Source: Sulfopaludibacter sp963835555
Lineage (GTDB): Bacteria > Acidobacteriota > Terriglobia > Bryobacterales > Bryobacteraceae
Direction of reading: 5' to 3'
Length of the DNA stretch: 64,000 nucleotides
NCBI GenBank assembly: GCA_963835555.1
Contig: CAWIGC010000007.1
Span: 124,001-188,000 of the forward strand
In this document: piece after piece, positions 35,837 through 43,810 of the stretch
How the letters are laid out: each line of letters opens with the position of its first letter
Position numbering within the stretch: position 1 is the first letter of the stretch
Position numbers and translations under genes: made by a program
Notes under the pieces: model-generated
Database searches by the model: none
What the model saw: only the letters and a program-made list of their open reading frames with translations
What the model was told of the DNA's origin: nothing

Positions 35837-36526
35837 CTATCCGGTTGTGCGATCCACGATCTGACCGTCGCGCATGTGGACGGTACTGTGACCGTAGGCC
35901 GCGGCTTCGGTGTTGTGGGTGATCATGAGGATGGTCTGCCCTGTGCGCTGGTTCAGGTCCCGCAAAATCTCGAGCACGGCGCTGGAGTTGGCCGTGTCCA
36001 GATTGCCGGTAGGTTCGTCGGCCAGCAGGATGGCGGGGCGATTGACCACGGCGCGGGCGATGGCGATGCGCTGCTGCTCGCCGCCGGAAAGGGCGTTGGG
36101 TTTGTGGTCGAGGCGCTGCGAGATGCCGAGCAGGCGCAGGATCTCCTCGAATTGCGGATCGGTCTTCTGGCTGCCTCCTCCCAAATAGCGAGCTACCGCG
36201 ATGTTGTCGCGTGCGGTAAGGTTCGGCAGCAGGTTGAACTTCTGAAATACGAAGCCGACGGTGCGCCGGCGCAGGTTGGTACGGCCCGCGTCGGTGAGGC
36301 TGGCGAGGTCCTGGTCCATGATCCGGACTTTGCCGGACGTGGGCGGGGTGAGTCCGCCGATGATGTGGAACAGAGTGGACTTGCCCGAACCGGAGGGGCC
36401 GACGATGGAGAGGAACTCGCCGGGTTGCACAGCGAGATCGACTCCGCGCAGCGCCGGCACGTCCACTTGGCCCACGCGGTAGGTCTTGCGGAGTTCGTGG
36501 ATTTCGATCACAGGCGCGCTACTCAT
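35837..36526 (-). CDS. ABC transporter ATPase, LolD/MacB type
   Basis: 229 residues from the Met at 36526 (MSSAPVIEIHELRKTYRVG); the frame to 36595 lies inside the permease gene. Walker A GPSGSGKS, Q-loop FVFQKFNLLPNL, signature LSGGEQQRIAIARA, Walker B ILLADEPTGNLD and the His switch THN are present. The short size and FKFNLLP-type Q-loop match the LolD/FtsE/MacB class, which drives mechanical work on periplasmic proteins rather than solute flow. It overlaps the permease gene by 8 bases. Confidence 0.92.
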   Translation of the reverse strand: MSSAPVIEIHELRKTYRVGQVDVPALRGVDLAVQPGEFLSIVGPSGSGKSTLFHIIGGLTPPTSGKVRIMDQDLASLTDAGRTNLRRRTVGFVFQKFNLLPNLTARDNIAVARYLGGGSQKTDPQFEEILRLLGISQRLDHKPNALSGGEQQRIAIARAVVNRPAILLADEPTGNLDTANSSAVLEILRDLNQRTGQTILMITHNTEAAAYGHSTVHMRDGQIVDRTTG

Positions 36527-37616
36527 AGGACAGTGCCTCGATGGCATCGTGACTGGCGGCATTCCAACCGGGATACAGCGAACCCAGTGCCGCACCCACC
36601 ATGGTGATTCCGCCTACGATCGGCCACCAGGACATGACGATGATGATGGTCAAAGAGGCCGGAACCAGCGCGCGGATGAGTCCATACGCCACATAACTCA
36701 TCAGTATTCCCAGGATCGTGCCGCCGATACCCATCACCAGCGCCTCCAGCAGAATGATTTCCAGGATAAACGTCTTACCCGCGCCGATGGCCTTGAGGAT
36801 GCCGATTTCACGCGTCCTCTGGAGCACCGCCATGTACATGGAAAGGCACACTACGATCAATCCGAATACCACGCCGAGCACTACGATCACGGTGGTGAAG
36901 GCGCTTACGCCCTGAATGCGGTTAAAGTCGAACGCGGCAATGAGCTCGGCCATGGTTTCGACGGAGTAACTGGGAAGCAGGGCTTTTAATTCGGAGACTA
37001 CGGAGGGGATGTTGGCCGGGTCGTCCACCTTCACATATATCTGAGTGACCTTGTTGCGGGCGGCGTCCAGTTCCTGCAAGACGTGGAGCTTGACGGCCAT
37101 GCGCACCAGTTTTCCGGTTTCGATGATCCCGGCCACATGCCACATCCGGTTCAGCACCTTGACCGAGCTTCCCACTTCTGCCTTTTTCTGTTGGGCCACG
37201 TACCGGTCGAGCAGAATATCGTTATCGGCTTCGAGTCCGTGGCCGGAAAGGTATGTGAAGCCTCCGGTAAACTGATTGAACGCCTGCATATCGATGCCGG
37301 TAACCACTAGTGGCAGTTCGATATTGTGGTTGATCACTCCCATGGCCATGCGGATGTGAGGTCGTTTTTCGATCACGCCCGTCAGGCTTTCGGGGACGGA
37401 AGCGCCGCTGAACGTGAGCGCGCTGCTGGCCGTGGAGCCGCGAACCACAATATCGGCGCCCGCGCCTCTCTGGCGCCGCTGTGTATCTTCCGACATTCCA
37501 TGGGTGAGCCCGACCAGCGACAGGATCAACGTGACCGGGCCGGCGATGAGCAGGACACTAAGCAGGCTGCGCACCGGGCGGTGCTTGAGATTTTCCAGAA
37601 CGAGTTTGGCGATCAC
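36519..37616 (-). CDS. FtsX/LolE-type ABC permease
   Basis: 365 residues. One N-terminal membrane helix (RSLLSVLLIAGPVTLILSLV), a periplasmic MacB_PCD-like domain of about 200 residues, and three C-terminal helices (FTTVIVVLGVVFGLIVVCLS, ILLEALVMGIGGTILGILMS, IIIVMSWWPIVGGITMVGAA) with the LQRTREIGILKAIGAGKTFI coupling segment. It works with the ATPase of the next gene, probably as a dimer, on outer-membrane lipoproteins or similar cargo. The preceding gene encodes a lipoprotein of LolA/B-like type, which fits a lipoprotein-trafficking operon. Confidence 0.9.
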   Translation of the reverse strand: MIAKLVLENLKHRPVRSLLSVLLIAGPVTLILSLVGLTHGMSEDTQRRQRGAGADIVVRGSTASSALTFSGASVPESLTGVIEKRPHIRMAMGVINHNIELPLVVTGIDMQAFNQFTGGFTYLSGHGLEADNDILLDRYVAQQKKAEVGSSVKVLNRMWHVAGIIETGKLVRMAVKLHVLQELDAARNKVTQIYVKVDDPANIPSVVSELKALLPSYSVETMAELIAAFDFNRIQGVSAFTTVIVVLGVVFGLIVVCLSMYMAVLQRTREIGILKAIGAGKTFILEIILLEALVMGIGGTILGILMSYVAYGLIRALVPASLTIIIVMSWWPIVGGITMVGAALGSLYPGWNAASHDAIEALSYE

Positions 37617-38530
37617 TTATTCTTTCCGGGAGGTGGCGGTGGGGTCTTGGAGGGCGGCTGTCCCACCACTTCCAGGGTAGACCCTTCGGGTTGAGTCAAC
37701 TCAAATTTATCATCCGGGACGCCCTTGTTGATATCCATTTTGACGATGTCGATAATGACGCCGTATTCGTCGCGCGGACGGTTGATTTCGATGTGCTTGG
37801 GGAACGGCACGTTATCGTAGGCGTGCCACTGCGAATAGCGGGCGTCGGTGAGGATGTTGCCGGAGTCATCGAAGATCAGTTGCCGCGACATTTGCAGATC
37901 CACGCGGCTGAACCAGATGGAGCGCGCCGGCTGGAGTTTTCCCGCGACGTCATGCAGCGCGATCAGGATGTAGAAGGCGTTGTTCTCATCGGTCAGGTTG
38001 ATCATGGTGAGTTGTTCGGTCTTGGGATCGACCGGGCGCACCAGCAATCCACTCACAAAATGTTCCGGGCGTAGATTTTCCAGCTTATTTTTGGATGGCG
38101 CCTCAACGGCGTTGCGACCCACGATAAAGCGATTCTGGGTGGCGATGTAGAGTTTGAAATCGGCGCCGTCGGAGACCATGTCGAAGGCGCGGGTACGCAC
38201 CAGGGGCGCCAGTCCCAGAATGTGAATCTCTGCCGGCTTACGGAAGTAGATGTAGGCGCGGACATCTTTGTACTCGGTAATGCGGTTCTTTTCGGCGCTT
38301 CCCAGGGAAGGCGCCATGTCGACGGTGGCGTTAAAATCGTGAACGGCACTATACTGTCTGGAAATCGCCTCGATGAGCGCCGGCTGGTCTGCGGTAAGCA
38401 GTTTCTGGTTCGGATTGGCACCGGCTCGCCCAAAGGGAAGATGATGGGCGAGACAGGACGAAAGGACAGCCGAGGTCAGGCAGAGCAATAAGATAGCAAC
38501 GGGAGTACGCCTGAGCATGGTTCTTCTCAT
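37613..38530 (-). CDS. Outer-membrane lipoprotein, LolA/LolB-like (DUF4292-like)
   Basis: 305 residues with a lipobox LSSC (Cys26 from the first Met; Met5 is an equally good start). The mature part (LIEAISRQYSAVHDFNATVD, ITEYKDVRAYIYFRKPAEIH, LYIATQNRFIVGR, LEVVGQPPSK) has the open half-barrel pattern of LolA/LolB and DUF4292 proteins. It ends in a Pro/Lys tail. It is the first gene of a three-gene operon with permease and ATPase and overlaps the permease start by ATGA. Likely receiver or carrier of lipids or lipoproteins. Confidence 0.75.
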   Translation of the reverse strand: MRRTMLRRTPVAILLLCLTSAVLSSCLAHHLPFGRAGANPNQKLLTADQPALIEAISRQYSAVHDFNATVDMAPSLGSAEKNRITEYKDVRAYIYFRKPAEIHILGLAPLVRTRAFDMVSDGADFKLYIATQNRFIVGRNAVEAPSKNKLENLRPEHFVSGLLVRPVDPKTEQLTMINLTDENNAFYILIALHDVAGKLQPARSIWFSRVDLQMSRQLIFDDSGNILTDARYSQWHAYDNVPFPKHIEINRPRDEYGVIIDIVKMDINKGVPDDKFELTQPEGSTLEVVGQPPSKTPPPPPGKNK

Positions 38531-38560
38531 TGTAACGGGCGGAGAAACGGCGCTGTCAAT

Positions 38561-38588
38561 TTGTTACGGCCCGGGCGTGTGATATACT
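38561..38588 (+). promoter_or_regulatory. Sigma-70 promoter of tRNA-Ala
   Basis: TTGTTA (38561-38566), 16 bases, TATACT (38583-38588). The tRNA begins 12 bases after the -10 box, a normal distance for a short leader. A C/G-rich discriminator is not obvious. Confidence 0.6.
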
Positions 38589-38600
38589 CGATTAACGGAT

Positions 38601-38676
38601 GGGCCTGTGGCGCAGTTGGGAGCGCGCTTCCATGGCATGGAAGAGGTCGCGAGTTCGAATCTCGCCAGGTCCACCA
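38601..38676 (+). tRNA. tRNA-Ala (anticodon GGC)
   Basis: A 76-base cloverleaf with encoded CCA. The acceptor stem GGGCCTG/CAGGTCC contains the G3-U70 pair that defines alanine identity. The anticodon stem CTTCC/GGAAG encloses loop ATGGCAT with anticodon GGC (codons GCC/GCU). The T-loop GTTCGAATC is standard. An HNH endonuclease-like gene lies 26 bases beyond the 3' end on the other strand. Confidence 0.97.
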
Positions 38677-38702
38677 AAGTACTTCTACCTACAAACCCAC
38701 GG

Positions 38703-38978
38703 CTAAAGAATCTTCGCGCCTTTTGACAGATTGTGCCGTGCACACAAGAACTCAACGTTCTCTGGTTTGACCGAAGTTCCACCCAACGAATAGGGGAGTT
38801 CGTGGTCAAAGTGGAGTTCATCGGTCGCGCCGCAGACGACGCACTTCCCGCCATCGCGTTTCCAAACCTCCATTTTGACCGACGTGGGAATTAGCCGTCG
38901 CCGCTGTCTATGGGTGGCGCCCGGAGCCCATCCGGCCCTCGAAATATCAATTGTACTTGGCGGCGCGGCCAGCATCAT
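38703..38978 (-). CDS. HNH endonuclease-domain protein, possibly truncated
   Basis: About 91 residues from an ATG-ATG at 38978. The C-terminal half is a clear HNH domain: KMEVWKRDGGKCVVCGATDE, LHFDHELPYSLGG, then NVEFLCARHN, with zinc Cys pairs and the central His. The open frame continues far upstream (to 40346), but that part lies opposite the histidine kinase gene and is a shadow. The full-length N-terminus is not evident; the protein could be a shortened copy of a larger nuclease. Placement right after a tRNA suggests a past integration. DNA nicking is the family role; the target is unknown. Confidence 0.65.
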   Translation of the reverse strand: MMLAAPPSTIDISRAGWAPGATHRQRRRLIPTSVKMEVWKRDGGKCVVCGATDELHFDHELPYSLGGTSVKPENVEFLCARHNLSKGAKIL

Positions 38979-39236
38979 GGTTAGCGTCTTCCAACTGCTA
39001 CACCTTGATGTCGCCCGAAGGAGAATCTGACCCAAGCGGAAAGAAACCAGCTCCAGGAATCGCTTCGGAAATCCAGCGCGAGTTCGGCAACTAATCCCCG
39101 AAGTCGGATTGAAGGTCCGCTCGGGGATTGCCTGCTTGATTCGGTGAAGGAACTTCAGGCGCATCTTCGGGGCGAGATCAAATTGAACGACATCCTCGCC
39201 CCGGTGAGGAACCACACACTGTGGCACAATCGAACC

Positions 39237-40559
39237 ATGGCGGGAAACAACCGGCTGGTGCTCATAGCCGGATTTGGCGGGCTTTTGCTGCTGATGGCGT
39301 TCGGCGGCTTCGATGGGATGCAGGCACTGCGCCATATTCAGACTTCCAATGATTTGATCCGCGAGGATTTTCTTACGCGGACCCGACTGCTGGAACGAAT
39401 TCGCGCCGATGTTTATGTCACCGGCACTTATGTCCGCGACTACCTGCTGGAACCGGAGGCGGGCAAGGCGGAGGGGCATCGTGACAGCCTGCTGGAGAGT
39501 CGCACGGATATGGACCAGGCGATGGCCAAGTATCGTTCGATGTTGACCCCGCAGGAGGCCGGGCCATTCCAGATACTCACCGGAGAGCTCTCCGAGTACT
39601 GGAACCTGCTGCAACCGGTGGTGGGCTGGGGCCCGGAGCAGCGTAAGGACGCAGGCTATCTGTTTTTGCGGGATGAGGTATTTCCGCGGCGTCAAGCCAT
39701 GTTGCACATCGCCGACCAGATCGGCGCGATCAACGAATCCCAGATGAATGCGGGTAAGGCGCGCGTGGAGCAGATCTTTACCCAACTGCGCCGGCGGATG
39801 AGCGTAGTCATTGCGCTGACCACGGGGCTTGGCATTCTGCTGGCGTCTTTCAGTATGCGTAGAATCCTGGGGCTCGAAGCGGAAACCGCGCGTCACATCT
39901 CGGAACTCTCGGGCGCCAGTCAGGAGTTGCAGCAGCTTTCCGCCCGCCTGGTGGAGGTGCAGGAAAATGAACGGCGATCCATCTCGCGCGAATTGCATGA
40001 TGAGGTAGGACAGGCCCTCACCGGGGTCCTGGTGGAAATGGCTAACCTGTCGACCTTGATTCGCGCCGGCGACAAGGCGGCGCTCACCGCCAAGGCCGAT
40101 GAGATCAAACATGAGGTGGAGAACTCCATCAGTGTGGTCCGCAACATGGCGCTCCTGCTGCGGCCTTCCATGCTCGACGATTTGGGACTGGTGCCGGCTC
40201 TTCAGTGGCAGGCGCGCGAGGTCTCCAAGCGTAGCGGCGTATGGGTGAAAGTGGCCGCTGAAGGGGTATCCGAGGAGTTGCCCGAAGAACACAAGACTTG
40301 CATTTACCGGATTGTGCAAGAGGCTTTGCACAATTGCGTCCAGCACGCCGGGGCCCGCAATGTAACGGTCAGGGTACAGCAGGATCCGGACAAACTACTG
40401 CTTTCGATTGAGGACGACGGCAAGGGTTTCCGCCCCCTTCAGGAGAAAGGCATGGGATTATTGGGTATGCAGGAACGGGTGAGTCATCTAAAAGGTACAT
40501 TTGCGGTGAAATCCGAACCGGGACACGGGACGGACCTGCGGGTCACGTTGCCGCTATGA
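39237..40559 (+). CDS. NarL-type sensor histidine kinase with four-helix sensor domain
   Basis: 440 residues from the ATG at 39237. Membrane segments at about 6-24 and 188-206 enclose a helical periplasmic sensor (CHASE3/4HB-like, LIREDFLTRTRLLERIRADV). Then the HisKA_3 box ERRSISRELHDEVGQALTG with His254, and a HATPase with IVQEALHNCVQHAGA, DDGKGF and MGLLGMQERV. It phosphorylates the regulator encoded directly downstream (ATGA overlap). The signal is unknown. The upstream 250 bases hold no confident gene on this strand. Confidence 0.92.
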   Translation: MAGNNRLVLIAGFGGLLLLMAFGGFDGMQALRHIQTSNDLIREDFLTRTRLLERIRADVYVTGTYVRDYLLEPEAGKAEGHRDSLLESRTDMDQAMAKYRSMLTPQEAGPFQILTGELSEYWNLLQPVVGWGPEQRKDAGYLFLRDEVFPRRQAMLHIADQIGAINESQMNAGKARVEQIFTQLRRRMSVVIALTTGLGILLASFSMRRILGLEAETARHISELSGASQELQQLSARLVEVQENERRSISRELHDEVGQALTGVLVEMANLSTLIRAGDKAALTAKADEIKHEVENSISVVRNMALLLRPSMLDDLGLVPALQWQAREVSKRSGVWVKVAAEGVSEELPEEHKTCIYRIVQEALHNCVQHAGARNVTVRVQQDPDKLLLSIEDDGKGFRPLQEKGMGLLGMQERVSHLKGTFAVKSEPGHGTDLRVTLPL

Positions 40560-41206
40560 AGAACATACGGATTCTGCTGGCGGACGATCATACCGTGGTC
40601 CGTAAGGGGCTCCGGTTGCTGCTGGAGAGTCAGCCTGGCCTCACCGTAGTCGCAGACGCAGCCGACGGGCGCGAGGCACTCGCGCTGGCGGAGCAGCATA
40701 CACCGGACGTGGTGGTGATGGATGTGGCCATGCCGGCGCTGAACGGCATCGAGGCCGCGCGGCAGATTCTGTCGAAACTGCCGAACACCGCCGTGGTCTT
40801 CCTGAGTATGCATGCCGACGAAGGGTACGTGCTGAAAGCGCTGAAAGCGGGAGCGCGCGCCTATCTGCTGAAGGATTCCGCCGAATACGATCTGATCAAC
40901 GCGGTGAAGGCGGTGACCGAAGGAAAGGCGTTCTTCAGTCCCGCCATCAGCAAGATGCTGGTGGAGGACTACATGCGGCAGATGCAGGAGCGGGCGGTGG
41001 AAGACAGCTACGAACTGTTGACCACGCGCGAACGCGAAGTGCTGCAACTGCTGGCGGAAGGCAAGAACAATAAGGATGTGGCTTCGATCCTGAATCTCAG
41101 CCTGTATACCGTGGAGACGCATCGCAGCAACATATTCCAGAAGCTGAATCTGCACAGCGGCGCGGAACTGATTCTGTATGCCATTCGCAAGGGAGTCATC
41201 AGCTAG
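40556..41206 (+). CDS. NarL/FixJ-family response regulator
   Basis: 216 residues. Receiver domain with Asp56 (VVMDVAMP) and conserved Lys in YLLKDS; LuxR-type helix-turn-helix at about 150-205 (LTTREREVLQLLAEGKNNKD, LSLYTVETHRSNIFQKL). It is the partner of the kinase upstream. The stop overlaps the GTG start of the OsmC gene by one base, so redox-stress genes may be among its targets. Confidence 0.95.
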   Translation: MKNIRILLADDHTVVRKGLRLLLESQPGLTVVADAADGREALALAEQHTPDVVVMDVAMPALNGIEAARQILSKLPNTAVVFLSMHADEGYVLKALKAGARAYLLKDSAEYDLINAVKAVTEGKAFFSPAISKMLVEDYMRQMQERAVEDSYELLTTREREVLQLLAEGKNNKDVASILNLSLYTVETHRSNIFQKLNLHSGAELILYAIRKGVIS

Positions 41207-41673
41207 TGAAGCAGCACCGATTCCAGGTGACTACGCAGTGGACCGGAAACCTGGGGACGGGCACTTCCGCCTACCGGGCGTACAGCCGGAATCACGAGGT
41301 GAGCGCGCGCGGGAAGGCCACCAGCATTCCCGGCTCTTCGGCGGTTGCCCTTGGCGACCAGAGCCGTTACAACCCCGAAGAACTGCTGGTGGGCGCGCTT
41401 TCGGCCTGCCACATGATGTGGGTGCTGCACCTTTGCGCCGATGCCGGTATTGTGATTACCGAATATGCGGACGATGCGCTGGGAGAGATGACGGAACATG
41501 CCGGCGGCGCCGGCGAATTCACACGCGTGGTGCTGAAACCGCGGATGCGGATTACCGATGCCTCGCGGGTGGAAGAGGCGGCGAAAATGCACGATAGGGC
41601 CCATCACGTCTGCTGCCTGGCGCGCTCCATGAATTTCCCGGTCGAGCATCAGGCCGAAATCACCGTCGGATAA
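41206..41673 (+). CDS. OsmC-family peroxidase
   Basis: 155 residues, GTG start. The two family cysteines are present: Cys68 in LVGALSACHMMW and Cys136/137 in AHHVCCLARSMNFPV. NPEELLVGALSACH is the OsmC/Ohr helix signature. It reduces organic hydroperoxides with thiols. It is placed directly after the two-component pair, probably in one transcript. Confidence 0.92.
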   Translation: MKQHRFQVTTQWTGNLGTGTSAYRAYSRNHEVSARGKATSIPGSSAVALGDQSRYNPEELLVGALSACHMMWVLHLCADAGIVITEYADDALGEMTEHAGGAGEFTRVVLKPRMRITDASRVEEAAKMHDRAHHVCCLARSMNFPVEHQAEITVG

Positions 41674-41727
41674 CAGGGTCGGTCCGCCTTCTTGACACCC
41701 CGTTTCATCCCGTGAGAACATACCGCC

Positions 41728-42066
41728 ATGCGACATGTCGTTGACAAGCATGAGCCGCTCAGCGAACCAGTTTTCCTGATTCTGACGAGCCTGGCGGAAG
41801 GGCCGCAACACGGATACGCCATCATCAAGGACATCGAGGCTTTGAGCGCGGGGCGAGTCCGGATGAGCACGGGGACTCTGTATGGCGCGCTGCGGCGCAT
41901 GCTGGAGGATCGATGGATCGAGCCCTTCGAAACGGACGACACCTCACGCGACAAACAATCGTACCGGCTGACTCCGGCCGGACGGGCCAGATTGGCGGCC
42001 GATCTGGATCGCCTGCGGTCCCTGGGTCGCGCAGCGGCGGCCCGGTTGAGGATCAAAGAGGCATGA
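41728..42066 (+). CDS. PadR-family regulator
   Basis: 112 residues: LSEPVFLILTSLAEGPQHGY, AIIKDIEALSAGRVRMSTGT, LYGALRRMLEDRWIE. This is the short PadR type that in Acidobacteria commonly precedes ADOP-type ABC permeases. Here it is followed after 4 bases by a fragment starting with the conserved LYPAEYRAEFGDEM motif. Confidence 0.92.
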   Translation: MRHVVDKHEPLSEPVFLILTSLAEGPQHGYAIIKDIEALSAGRVRMSTGTLYGALRRMLEDRWIEPFETDDTSRDKQSYRLTPAGRARLAADLDRLRSLGRAAAARLRIKEA

Positions 42067-42070
42067 ATGT

Positions 42071-42341
42071 ATGCTGCGGATGTTTGATTTTTTGATGATG
42101 CTTTATCCCGCGGAGTACCGCGCTGAGTTCGGAGACGAAATGCGGGCGGTGTTCGTGGCGCTGGCGAACTCGCGGACGCCGGGATGGTGGTTTTTGTGGA
42201 ATGAGTACCGCGGTGGAAGTGCGATGCCGGCATTTTGCCCAACTCTCGCCCTCGCTTGCGGGGGGCGCGGTTTTCGCGTCCGGCATGCAGTTCCTGGTGT
42301 ATTGGCGCCTGTTGCCGGGCAGGGGCAGGAGCCTGGCGCGG
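42071..42341 (+). pseudogene. Fragment of a short conserved protein linked to PadR genes
   Basis: MFDFLMMLYPAEYRAEFGDE, MRAVF, and WFLWNEYRG form the N-terminal segment often seen after PadR regulators. The text then moves to another frame with SLAGGAVFASGMQFLVYWRL, so at least one shift lies near 42200-42260. The end merges with the reading frame of the next gene. Either a broken gene or one with sequence errors. Confidence 0.45.
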
Positions 42342-42933
42342 ATGCTCGAACAGTTTGTTTCCCGTCTGTTGGCGGTTTGCGTGTTGGTTGGCATCGCCGC
42401 GGGCCAAACGGCGAAGCAGGATGCTTCCCCGCTGGAACTCGCGCGGAGCATTTACAGTAGCTCCTTTACCGCCCTGCGCGAGGCCAGGACAATAGAAGAC
42501 GTGCGCAAACTCTCTGATAGTCTGGATGCGCCGGAGTGGATCGGCGTAGATCGTTTTGGCCGCACCATACTCACTAAACAAGATGCGGATCGGGATTTAG
42601 AATCGCTGCTGGCCCTGCCGCCCGAACGGCGCGTTACCGGCATGGACATTCTCTGGGCGGAGCGGGATTAGGAGCGACTGATCGTGGTTGCCTGGATGAC
42701 GCCGAATGTTGCGGAACGAATCGATGCCGGGGGCGAGTTCGGTCCCGAGGGTGCGAGTCATAAGCTCACGCGCGGCACTTTGATTCGAGATGTGTTTGTG
42801 AATACCGCTGACGGGTGGCGGCGCATCCGGCACGACAAGCTGAGCGCCTGACGATATGGTGCAGGCGGTGGATGGTGTGGCGCGGATTGTGCCGCCGCTG
42901 GACGAGGAGCATCGGGCGGCGCCGGCGCGGTAG
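42342..42933 (+). pseudogene. Secreted protein interrupted by an in-frame TAG and a late frameshift
   Basis: A signal peptide (MLEQFVSRLLAVCVLVGIAA) leads a protein with ARSIYSSSFTALREARTIED, DAPEWIGVDRFGRTILTKQD and MDILWAERD. A TAG (42669-42671) follows, but the same frame goes on sensibly: ERLIVVAWMTPNVAERIDAG, ASHKLTRGTLIRDVFVNTAD, GWRRIRHDKLSA. A one-base shift after 42848 then gives DDMVQAVDGVARIVPPLDEE and a stop at 42933. Reading across both gives a SnoaL/NTF2-like secreted protein of about 196 residues. The stop codon is not a homopolymer artefact, so real inactivation is possible. Confidence 0.55.
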
Positions 42934-43806
42934 CTACGAGTGGCGCTCGTATTCGGCGTTGAATTCGCAGCCGATCAGTGCGATCACCGCCATCATATAC
43001 ATCCACACCAGCAGGGCGAGGGCCGCGCCCACAGAGCCGTAGAGCACGTTGTAGTGCGCGATGTGGGTGACGTACCAGCCGAAGCCTGAGGTCGCCAGCA
43101 GCCACAGAATGGTGGCCAGTACGGCTCCGGGCCACACAAAATGCCAGCGCTGCCGGCGATACGGTCCGAAGTAATAGAGCAGCGAGGTCACCAGCACCGT
43201 GGTCGCGAAGCTGAGCACATAGCGGGCCACCCGGCTGACTAACTGCCAGACCCAGGCAAACGGAGTGAAGATAGGGTCTACCTTCATGACATGCAGCACG
43301 ACGCGTTCGATCTGCCCGCCGAACAGGATGAGGACGGAGGCGAAGACCAACGGCACGGCGGCGAGCAACACCAGGGCGATGGCCACGCCGCTGCCATGCA
43401 GAAAACTGCGATCGCGCGGAACTTTGTATGCCGCCTGGAAGCCCTCAATGAGGCTCTTGATGACGCTGGAAGCGGCCCAGAGCGAAACCAGGCCGGCGAG
43501 GATCAGCAGGTATACCGGCCGCGCTCCGGTGACCCGGAACTGGCGCACCACCAGGTCTTCGGTGCCGGGCGGAACGATCTGCGACAGCGCATCTTCCAGG
43601 GTGTTGGAGACAAACTCGGCGCGCGTCTGCACCAGGATGGTGGCGGCGGAAGTGAGCACCGGAAAGAACGATAACAGCGCGGAGTAGGCTGCGCCTTTGG
43701 CGATGGAGAAGCAGTTGTCGTCAATGGCCGCCAGCACGCAACGGCGCAGCAGCCAGCCGAGGGTGCCGGGATTCCTGAGTAGCGAACGGCCCGTCGAAGT
43801 GGCCAC
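42934..43806 (-). CDS. YihY/BrkB-family inner-membrane protein
   Basis: About 290 residues from a GTG at 43806 (VATSTGRSLLRNPGTLGWLL); the frame extends to 43911 inside the previous gene. Motifs FSIAKGAAYSALLSFFPVLT, LWAASSVIKSLIEGFQAAYK, then VLYGSVGAALALLVWMYMMA are typical. Six membrane helices are expected. The family was once named RNase BN in error; its function is unknown, possibly membrane transport. It begins 4 bases after the hydrolase gene. Confidence 0.85.
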   Translation of the reverse strand: MATSTGRSLLRNPGTLGWLLRRCVLAAIDDNCFSIAKGAAYSALLSFFPVLTSAATILVQTRAEFVSNTLEDALSQIVPPGTEDLVVRQFRVTGARPVYLLILAGLVSLWAASSVIKSLIEGFQAAYKVPRDRSFLHGSGVAIALVLLAAVPLVFASVLILFGGQIERVVLHVMKVDPIFTPFAWVWQLVSRVARYVLSFATTVLVTSLLYYFGPYRRQRWHFVWPGAVLATILWLLATSGFGWYVTHIAHYNVLYGSVGAALALLVWMYMMAVIALIGCEFNAEYERHS

Positions 43807-43810
43807 AGGC

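Noticed and set aside
38979..40346. Long minus-strand open frame extending the HNH protein to 547 residues
   Set aside because: It lies opposite the well-supported histidine kinase; only the last 90 residues resemble a protein family.
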